A stretch of 11,846 nucleotides of DNA, from NCBI GenBank assembly GCA_027080125.1, contig JALWSW010000209.1, forward strand, positions 1 to 11,846. The letters are read 5' to 3'. Below, one piece after another: positions 1 to 4,355 of the stretch. The notes under the pieces were generated by a model. The model worked only from the letters and a program-made list of their open reading frames with translations, was not told where the DNA came from and made no database searches. Both the position numbers and the translations under genes were made by a program. Position 1 is the first letter of the stretch. Each line of letters begins with the position of its first letter. Source of the stretch: Campylobacterales bacterium. Lineage in GTDB: Bacteria > Campylobacterota_A > Desulfurellia > JAADFJ01.

Positions 1-266
1 GATAACGCCTTTAAACCGACCTGGCAGCTTGGACACCAGGTAGAAAACAACCAAAGCATAATCTTGCGGCCTCTAAACTGACTCAAGTTGTATGTTTTAG
101 CACCGACTTTAAACGGAGCATCCGGCGCTGAGATGGTTTGTGCCGCAGAAATCTTTCCGATTATAAATATAGCACCGACAAAGATAATTACGCTCAGGTT
201 TATCAGATATTTTCTCAATCTGCTATCCGGTAATGCCGCATCTCTTATAAAATCCGCTTTAATCAT
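1..266 (-). CDS. Membrane-anchored thioredoxin-like protein (TlpA/ResA type), 3' end cut by window edge
   Basis: This gene starts at an ATG at 266 and runs off the left edge, so only about 88 residues are visible. Residues about 20-40 are a hydrophobic segment (YLINLSVIIFVGAIFIIGKI) after a short charged N-terminus, which fits a signal anchor or signal peptide. A linker and the start of a thioredoxin fold follow: a KVGAKTYNLSQFRGR stretch, the hydrophobic strand KIMLWLFSTW and then the redox motif WCPSC. Families with this layout (TlpA, ResA, DsbE) face the periplasm and exchange thiols and disulfides with cytochrome c or metal-handling partners. The start is supported by AGGAGG at 271-276, 4 bases upstream. 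It lies 12 bases after the arsR-type gene on the same strand, so the two probably share one mRNA and metal-dependent control. The fold and motif are clear; the partner and exact subfamily are not. Confidence 0.8.
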   Translation of the reverse strand, partial: MIKADFIRDAALPDSRLRKYLINLSVIIFVGAIFIIGKISAAQTISAPDAPFKVGAKTYNLSQFRGRKIMLWLFSTWCPSCQVGLKAL

Positions 267-278
267 TATTCCTCCTCT

Positions 279-701
279 TTAGTATGATATGCCGGATGTT
301 GTCTTGGTCATCAGATCAAATCTGTTTTGCAGTTCGGGCATGGCAAAGTATTGCGAAAGAATTTTTGTGAACAGTTTGCTTTCCAGTGAGTAATAAACGG
401 CTTGGGAATCCTTGCGGCTTTTTATTATCAGTTTGTCCTTAAGTTTTCTCAAATGCTGTGATGCTGCCGAATCACTTATATTTAATACTTCAGCCAGATC
501 GCAAACGCACATCTCCTTGTATGCATACAGCAGATAGATGATTTTTAGGCGAACGGGATTGCCCGCCACGCTTAATAGCTCTGCCAATGTATTGATACCT
601 TCGAGTTGATTCAAATTTTCCTTTATCGCCTCAAATTCCTTTTTACTGAAGTGCGGGCCTATACATTTATGACCCTCAACGATGATGGTTTTTCTTTTCA
701 T
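279..701 (-). CDS. ArsR/SmtB-family metal-responsive transcriptional repressor
   Basis: A 140-residue winged-helix regulator, slightly long for the family because of a ~35-residue N-terminal extension. The core begins near residue 38 (LAELLSVAGNPVRLKIIYLL). It contains the family signature MCVCDLAEVL (Cys65 and Cys67) and the recognition helix SDSAASQHLRKLK, then the wing KSRKDSQAVYYSL at residues about 94-106. In CadC and ArsR, the paired cysteines of the CVC motif bind soft metals such as Cd, Pb or As(III) in the alpha3N site. CadC adds N-terminal cysteines; here Cys13, flanked by His11 and His17, could play that part. Such proteins repress their own operon until metal binds. The ATG at 701 has AAGGAG at 709-714, 7 bases upstream. 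The thioredoxin-like gene follows directly. The family call is firm; the metal is inferred from residues only. Confidence 0.93.
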   Translation of the reverse strand: MKRKTIIVEGHKCIGPHFSKKEFEAIKENLNQLEGINTLAELLSVAGNPVRLKIIYLLYAYKEMCVCDLAEVLNISDSAASQHLRKLKDKLIIKSRKDSQAVYYSLESKLFTKILSQYFAMPELQNRFDLMTKTTSGISY

Positions 702-739
702 ACGATTGCTCCTTCTACAATATTATTTTATAAACTTCT

Positions 740-767
740 AATATAATAACATTATTTAATTTGTCAA
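740..767 (-). promoter_or_regulatory. Predicted sigma70-type promoter of the arsR-type operon
   Basis: Read on the minus strand, a perfect -35 TTGACA (767-762) is followed after 16 bases by TATATT (745-740). This would start transcription near 733, about 30 bases ahead of the regulator start. The short inverted repeat AATAA-CA-TTATT (745-756) lies between the two boxes and could be an operator for the repressor itself, but in such A+T-rich DNA it may be chance. Confidence 0.6.
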
Positions 768-841
768 GCAAGGGAATTTGAGATATTTCTCAAAGATATT
801 GCTGGTATATCCGTATCATAAATTGTGGGCAAGTTGGAATA

Positions 842-858
842 ATGAGACCACCTCTCAT
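842..858. repeat. Perfect 6-bp inverted repeat in the divergent intergenic region
   Basis: ATGAGA at 842-847 and TCTCAT at 853-858 form a perfect inverted repeat around CCACC. It sits in the 293-base gene-free gap (702-994) between the arsR-type operon and the divergent small membrane protein gene. It is more than 70 bases from either promoter, so it could be an operator or simple chance. No reading frame or RNA gene is seen in this gap. Confidence 0.3.
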
Positions 859-870
859 ATTGTTTCGTTT

Positions 871-884
871 TGATTTGTTAATCA
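871..884. promoter_or_regulatory. Palindrome TGATT-N4-AATCA, possible activator or repressor site
   Basis: TGATT (871-875) and AATCA (880-884) form a perfect inverted repeat with a 4-base spacer. Its centre is about 93 bases upstream of the predicted start of the small membrane protein transcript. It resembles a CRP/FNR-type site but is offset from the FNR consensus TTGAT-N4-ATCAA, so no regulator is assigned. Confidence 0.25.
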
Positions 885-935
885 TGAGCTATATTGTAAA
901 TTTTGTAAACTTTTGCTGACTAACTTACAATACTG

Positions 936-964
936 TTGACATTACCATTTTAATAAGATAAAAT
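936..964 (+). promoter_or_regulatory. Predicted sigma70-type promoter of the small membrane protein gene
   Basis: TTGACA at 936-941 is a perfect -35 box. It is followed at the ideal 17-base spacing by TAAAAT at 959-964 (5 of 6 to consensus). Transcription would start near 971, giving a leader of about 24 bases before the gene at 995. This is the best promoter in the window by consensus. Confidence 0.65.
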
Positions 965-994
965 TCATCAGGTTAAATTTGTAGGGAGGCGTTT

Positions 995-1219
995 ATGAGT
1001 TTTGTTGGAGAAGCAGCGGTTTGGATTTTTCTTATCATCTCTGTTTTTATGGTTTTATTTGGAGCCGGCACCTCAGCGGCACTGATGCTGCTTGGCAATT
1101 CTGTTGCATTAATAAAGGTAAAACTTCGCGCAAGATTGTATAAGCTGAGCGGAGTATTTGTAATGTCTATGGGGATAGTTTTTACCTTCAAGGCTGCAAA
1201 GATGCTGCTTATGCATTAA
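995..1219 (+). CDS. Small two-helix membrane protein resembling the C-terminal half of a DsbD_2/TauE-SafE-type domain
   Basis: A 74-residue protein with two hydrophobic segments (about residues 7-34 and 48-66) separated by a basic loop, KVKLRARLYK. The pattern FGAGTSAALMLLG, a basic loop, then LSGVFVMSMGIVFTFKA looks like the last two helices of DsbD_2/sulfite-exporter-type domains, which carry a GLGT-x-P-x-LLxLG segment and a final LSG...GL helix. This resemblance is by eye, not by alignment. An in-frame stop at 974-976 and AGGGAGG at 983-989, 5 bases before the ATG, show that it starts here and is not a gene cut at its 5' end in this window. It has its own consensus promoter. It may be a free-standing half domain that dimerises, or a decayed remnant kept by chance. 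Membrane location is likely; function is unknown. Confidence 0.7.
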   Translation: MSFVGEAAVWIFLIISVFMVLFGAGTSAALMLLGNSVALIKVKLRARLYKLSGVFVMSMGIVFTFKAAKMLLMH

Positions 1220-1256
1220 GCATTCTTTTCGGTTGCTTCAGGAAATACCACTTTCT

Positions 1257-1290
1257 GTCACTGCGAGCATCAAAGACGCACGGCAGTTTC
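1257..1290. repeat. Possible dispersed palindromic repeat (GTCAxTGCGAGC type)
   Basis: GTCACTGCGAGC at 1257-1268 and GGCAGTTTC at 1282-1290 resemble the ends of the GTCATTGCGAGC...GGCAATCTC intergenic repeats seen scattered in many bacterial genomes. ACTGC (1260-1264) pairs with GCAGT (1283-1287). It lies in the 162-base convergent gap between the small membrane protein and hemerythrin genes. Only one copy is visible in this window, so its repeat nature is inferred. Confidence 0.3.
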
Positions 1291-1325
1291 AAACAAAACC
1301 CGCCGACGATTTTTGCGCCGCCGGG
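1291..1325 (-). terminator. Probable intrinsic terminator of the hemerythrin gene
   Basis: Read on the minus strand, CCCG (1325-1322) pairs with CGGG (1302-1299). Inside this come a G:G mismatch, a CG/CG pair, a G-U wobble and a second CG/CG pair closing a 7-base loop. TTTTGTTT (1298-1291) follows directly, as expected of a Rho-independent terminator. It lies about 57 bases past the hemerythrin stop. The wobble works only in the minus-strand RNA, which favours that direction. Confidence 0.5.
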
Positions 1326-1381
1326 CTTTGAGCAAGATGAAATGTCAAATATTTACAGGCTGTCGCAGACCTGATTTCCCG

Positions 1382-1864
1382 TTATGTTGCTTTGTTGTCT
1401 ATGGCGGCAAATTCCTCCAGCCATTTATCGTCCAAGCAATGATCAAGCGAGCGTAGTGTCATCGGGAAAAGCATCTCCTCTTCCATTTTTATATGCTGCC
1501 TTAACAGTCCGATAAAATTTCTTGCCTCACTGGCAAATTTTTTGGTATCTTTGTCAAAGTTTTTGTAAGCTATTTGCATTTTCTCATTTGATTCTCTTAA
1601 TGTGCGATGCTCATCAAGCATTGCAACTACAGGTCCGGCAGGCTCGCTGCTGCCTGAAATAAATTTTGATAGCTCCGGGAAAATTGTCTGCTCTTCCTTA
1701 TCAAAATGGAGCCAGAAATCGGAGTTAAAAAAGCGAAGAATTTCCTCCACATTTTTTCTATCGCAACCTTTTCCATCTTCAATTTGTTCGACAGATTCAT
1801 AAAACCTTTCAAGCAGTTTTAATACATCTTCATGATCTTTTGAAAGAATATCTATACTTTTCAA
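1382..1864 (-). CDS. Hemerythrin HHE-domain cation-binding protein
   Basis: A 160-residue all-helical protein with the ligands expected for a non-heme di-iron site: His11 (KDHEDV), His53 and Glu57 (LHFDKEEQTIFP), His86 (LDEHRTLR), and His124 and Glu128 (QHIKMEEEMLFP). The two HxxxE motifs on helices 2 and 4 are the hallmark of the family, and no membrane segment is present, so it is cytoplasmic. Relatives bind O2 or NO, or help repair Fe-S damage; which applies here cannot be read from sequence. The start is a TTG at 1864, with GGGAGG at 1871-1876 six bases upstream and no in-frame ATG nearer that site. It is transcribed alone, divergently from def, and its promoter is overlapped by a perfect palindrome, which suggests dedicated repression. 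The family call is firm. Confidence 0.93.
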   Translation of the reverse strand: MKSIDILSKDHEDVLKLLERFYESVEQIEDGKGCDRKNVEEILRFFNSDFWLHFDKEEQTIFPELSKFISGSSEPAGPVVAMLDEHRTLRESNEKMQIAYKNFDKDTKKFASEARNFIGLLRQHIKMEEEMLFPMTLRSLDHCLDDKWLEEFAAIDNKAT

Positions 1865-1885
1865 AGCGTGCCTCCCTAATTGTTT

Positions 1886-1903
1886 ATTAAGTTTTAACTT
1901 AAT
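1886..1903. promoter_or_regulatory. Perfect 8-2-8 palindrome, likely operator of the hemerythrin gene
   Basis: ATTAAGTT and AACTTAAT, separated by TT, form a perfect 18-base palindrome. It ends at the -10 box and covers the predicted start site of the hemerythrin promoter, 22 bases upstream of the TTG start. That is typical placement for a repressor. The regulator is unknown; Rrf2/NsrR- or CRP/FNR-type factors are possible because they often control hemerythrins, but the motif does not match a consensus I can name. Confidence 0.5.
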
Positions 1904-1928
1904 ATAGTTTGTATGAAATAGATTTCAA
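1901..1928 (-). promoter_or_regulatory. Predicted sigma70-type promoter of the hemerythrin gene
   Basis: On the minus strand TTGAAA (1928-1923) is followed after 16 bases by TATATT (1906-1901). This is the same spacing and -10 sequence as in the arsR-type promoter. Transcription would begin near 1894, inside the palindrome at 1886-1903. Confidence 0.5.
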
Positions 1929-1938
1929 TTCCCTCAGA

Positions 1939-1966
1939 TTGACTTTCATCGTTTCTGCTATAAATT
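1939..1966 (+). promoter_or_regulatory. Predicted promoter of def-fmt-htpX, close to the def start
   Basis: TTGACT at 1939-1944 is followed by TATAAATT at 1959-1966, which offers a -10 box as TATAAA (14-base spacing) or TAAATT (16-base spacing). The predicted start falls at about 1971-1973, zero to three bases before the def ATG. The divergent hemerythrin promoter lies just to the left. Confidence 0.45.
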
Positions 1967-1973
1967 ATCCCTC

Positions 1974-2483
1974 ATGGAACTGAAGATTTACGGGGATCCC
2001 GTTTTAAGAAAAAGGTGTGATAAGGTAAACAAAATTGATGAGAAACTGAGAGCGACAGCGGAGGAGATGTTTAAACTGATGAAAGAGAAATCCGGTATCG
2101 GTCTTGCGGCTCCTCAGGTTGGCATAACAAAACGATTTCTTGCCGTCGATTATACCGACAAAGATAGCGGCAAGCGTGATAAACTTTTTCTTATAAATCC
2201 TGTCATAGTGGATAGAGAGGGCACCGAAGAAGCGGAGGAAGGATGCTTAAGTCTTCCTGGATTTTATGAGAAGGTGCAAAGAAGCGCAAAAATAAGCGTC
2301 AGATATCTGGATCTTGACGGAAAAAGCCTTACTCTTACAACCGATTCGTTTCTTGCCGTGATTTTGCAGCATGAGATAGACCATCTTGACGGGATTTTGT
2401 TTATAGATCGTCTCAGCCGCCTAAAACGCGAACTTTTTAAGAAGAAATGGCAAAAGAGTATTCGGGTGGCTGATAAACAATGA
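1974..2483 (+). CDS. def: Peptide deformylase
   Basis: A 169-residue metalloenzyme that removes the formyl group from the N-terminal methionine of new proteins at the ribosome exit. All three family motifs are present: GIGLAAPQ (residues 41-48), EGCLS (89-93, with metal ligand Cys91) and QHEIDHLDG (metal ligands His133 and His137, catalytic Glu134). The length equals that of the E. coli enzyme. The N-terminus MELKIYGDPVLRK aligns with the usual start of the family, so the ATG at 1974 is almost certainly right, yet no Shine-Dalgarno sequence precedes it and the predicted promoter ends only about 7-9 bases upstream. Translation may therefore begin on a nearly leaderless mRNA. The stop overlaps the fmt ATG by four bases (ATGA). 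The pairing of def with fmt is a very common bacterial arrangement. Confidence 0.97.
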   Translation: MELKIYGDPVLRKRCDKVNKIDEKLRATAEEMFKLMKEKSGIGLAAPQVGITKRFLAVDYTDKDSGKRDKLFLINPVIVDREGTEEAEEGCLSLPGFYEKVQRSAKISVRYLDLDGKSLTLTTDSFLAVILQHEIDHLDGILFIDRLSRLKRELFKKKWQKSIRVADKQ

Positions 2484-3388
2484 AGATAATCTTTTTTGGT
2501 TCCGATGAATTTTCTCTGCCGCTTATAAAGGCTCTTGATATTGACCATGAAATTGTTGCCGTTATTACCCAACCGGATAAACCTCGAGGACGCGGCAAAA
2601 AGATTATGCCAAATCCGGTGGCTCAATGGGCTGCAAGCCACAACAAACACATATTTTATGATATGAACCAAAGCGAAATCTCATCGCTTGAGGCAGATAT
2701 CGGCGTTGTTGCTGCTTATGGCAGGATTATTCCTGAAAAGCTTTTGGATTTTCCAAAATATCGTTTGATAAATCTTCATCCTTCGCTTCTGCCGCGCTAT
2801 CGCGGAGCAACTCCGATTGAGACTGCGATACTCAACGGAGACGAAAAAACCGGATGCAGCGTTATTTATGTGGAGAAAAAACTCGATTCAGGCGATATTC
2901 TTGCTGTGCGGGAATATCCGCTTGACAGAGAAAACAGCATAGAGTTAAGGCGGATTCTTGCGGAAACGGGGGCGCAACTGGTTATTGATGTAATTGAGAA
3001 TATAGAAAATCTTCATCCGATAAGGCAGGACGAATCAAAGGCAACCTATACAAAAAAGATTGCAAAAAAGGACGCCAGGATTTTCTTTGCAAAAGAGAGC
3101 GCAAGCCTGATTGATAGAAAAATAAGGGCTTATGTAGCCATAGGAAGCTATTTCTATCTTAACGGAAAAAGGATAATTGTCCAGGAGGCTGATTTTGACC
3201 AAGCAAATAGCGGCAAACCGCCCGGATATATAGTTGAGGCAAAAGATAGACTTACGATTCAAACCAGAGATGGCTTGCTGTATATAAAACAGGTTAAGCC
3301 GGCAGGAAAAAAATCGATGAGCGCAAAACAGTTTCTCAACGGATATAAAGATTTAGCAAAAAAGTTTGTTGATTTGGAGGAGCAATGA
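2480..3388 (+). CDS. fmt: Methionyl-tRNA formyltransferase
   Basis: A 302-residue cytoplasmic enzyme that transfers a formyl group from 10-formyl-tetrahydrofolate to initiator Met-tRNA, the step that peptide deformylase later reverses. The N-terminal Rossmann-type domain (about 1-200) opens with KIIFFGSDEFS and includes PDKPRGRGKK, the tRNA-contact loop. The catalytic triad is visible as Asn98 and His100 in NLHPSLLPRYRGA and Asp136 in KLDSGDI. The C-terminal beta-barrel-like domain (about 205-300) is present and full length. The segment after the catalytic loop reads GATPIETAI, where many homologues have GAAPIQWAI, a mild deviation. It overlaps def by ATGA at the start and htpX by ATGA at the end, so translation is probably coupled through all three genes. 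Confidence 0.96.
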   Translation: MKIIFFGSDEFSLPLIKALDIDHEIVAVITQPDKPRGRGKKIMPNPVAQWAASHNKHIFYDMNQSEISSLEADIGVVAAYGRIIPEKLLDFPKYRLINLHPSLLPRYRGATPIETAILNGDEKTGCSVIYVEKKLDSGDILAVREYPLDRENSIELRRILAETGAQLVIDVIENIENLHPIRQDESKATYTKKIAKKDARIFFAKESASLIDRKIRAYVAIGSYFYLNGKRIIVQEADFDQANSGKPPGYIVEAKDRLTIQTRDGLLYIKQVKPAGKKSMSAKQFLNGYKDLAKKFVDLEEQ

Positions 3389-4242
3389 GCAACACTATAA
3401 AAACAACGTTTTTGATGATAGCAATGTTTCTGTTGTTTTGGGTTGTGGGAGGGGCAATAGGAGGAAGAAGCGGAGCGCAGATTGCCCTTGTGTTAGCTTT
3501 TGCAATGAATTTTTTTGCCTATTTCTATTCTGATAAGATGGCTCTTGCTGCTTACAGGGCAAAACCGGTTTCAGAAGCGGAAGCCCCTGAGCTGTATAGA
3601 ATTGTGAAAAAACTTACGATGAAAGCGAATCTTCCGATGCCTAAGATCTATATAATTCCAACTTCGGCTGCAAACGCCTTTGCAACAGGCAGAAACCCTG
3701 CCCATGCTGCGGTTGCGGTTACCGAAGGTATATTGCAACTATTGAGCGAAGAGGAACTCTCAGGTGTAATAGGGCATGAGCTTGCCCACGTCAAACACAG
3801 AGATATTTTGACAGGTACCATTGTTGCGACATTTGCAGGAGCGATAATGTTTCTTGCAAGTATGGCAAGATGGGGAGCGTTTTTCGGAGGATTTTCTTCA
3901 GATGATAATGATGATACGGGAGGCATTATCGGGCTGATTGTTATTTCGATTCTCGCGCCTCTTGCCGCTACGATTATCCAGCTTGCCATCAGTCGTTCCA
4001 GAGAATATGCCGCCGATGCGGATGGAGCAAGATTTTCCGGAAATCCGCTTTATCTGGCAAATGCTTTGGCAAAACTCGAGGAGGCATCCAAATTTGCGCC
4101 TCTTGGCGGTGCAAAGGAATCAACCGCGCATCTGTTTATTGTAAATCCGCTGCGCATGCGCTCGTTTGCTATGCTTTTTTCTACTCACCCTTCTACAGAG
4201 GCAAGAATTGAGAGATTAAAGAATATGGTGGGAAGAATCTAA
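3385..4242 (+). CDS. htpX: HtpX-type membrane zinc metalloprotease (M48 family)
   Basis: A 285-residue inner-membrane protease that degrades damaged or misfolded membrane proteins, working alongside FtsH. Two hydrophobic segments lie at the N-terminus (about 8-26 and 31-48) and two more follow the active site (about 143-160 and 179-201). The zinc site is HELAH at 131-135, with the third ligand Glu207 in SRSREYAADADGARFSG. The conserved NAFATGRNP motif precedes it at about 97-105. The length is close to the E. coli protein (293). It has a strong GGAGG at 3376-3380 and also overlaps fmt by four bases. Linkage to def-fmt may place membrane quality control beside protein maturation, but this is inference. 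The gap after it (4243-4355) holds the next promoter and no convincing terminator. Confidence 0.95.
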   Translation: MSNTIKTTFLMIAMFLLFWVVGGAIGGRSGAQIALVLAFAMNFFAYFYSDKMALAAYRAKPVSEAEAPELYRIVKKLTMKANLPMPKIYIIPTSAANAFATGRNPAHAAVAVTEGILQLLSEEELSGVIGHELAHVKHRDILTGTIVATFAGAIMFLASMARWGAFFGGFSSDDNDDTGGIIGLIVISILAPLAATIIQLAISRSREYAADADGARFSGNPLYLANALAKLEEASKFAPLGGAKESTAHLFIVNPLRMRSFAMLFSTHPSTEARIERLKNMVGRI

Positions 4243-4268
4243 AAATATACTGATTTCTGTTTTTTCTC

Positions 4269-4296
4269 TTGAAGAGTAAATTTTATTGTCTATAGT
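4269..4296 (+). promoter_or_regulatory. Predicted promoter of the ppsA operon
   Basis: TTGAAG at 4269-4274 (4 of 6) and TATAGT at 4291-4296 (5 of 6) are separated by 16 bases. The predicted start is near 4303, giving a leader of about 50 bases. Inverted repeat ACAAC-TGGT-GTTGT (4301-4314) sits exactly at that start and could be an operator or a 5' mRNA hairpin. The rest of the leader is A- and T-runs, with GGGGG at 4346-4350 as the ribosome binding site. Confidence 0.45.
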
Positions 4297-4300
4297 AGTT

Positions 4301-4314
4301 ACAACTGGTGTTGT
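4301..4314. repeat. Short inverted repeat at the predicted ppsA transcription start
   Basis: ACAAC (4301-4305) and GTTGT (4310-4314) flank the 4-base loop TGGT. Because the predicted transcript starts around 4303, it could act as an operator or as a weak 5'-end stem. Five pairs is short enough to be chance. Confidence 0.25.
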
Positions 4315-4355
4315 GTAGCATCGGCTAAAAAACTTTTTAATCCTCGGGGGTCTTT

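Noticed and set aside
88..282. A 64-codon plus-strand open frame at the left edge
   Set aside because: It is antisense to the thioredoxin-like gene, whose minus-strand frame has a ribosome site, a membrane segment and a WCPSC motif; the plus frame has none.
871..884. Canonical FNR site
   Set aside because: FNR half sites TTGAT and ATCAA are spaced by 4; here TTGAT and ATCA are spaced by 6, so only an unspecified palindrome is reported.
4265..4290. Intrinsic terminator after htpX (CTCT-TGA-AGAG)
   Set aside because: Only four pairs and no real T-run; it also overlaps the ppsA -35 box.
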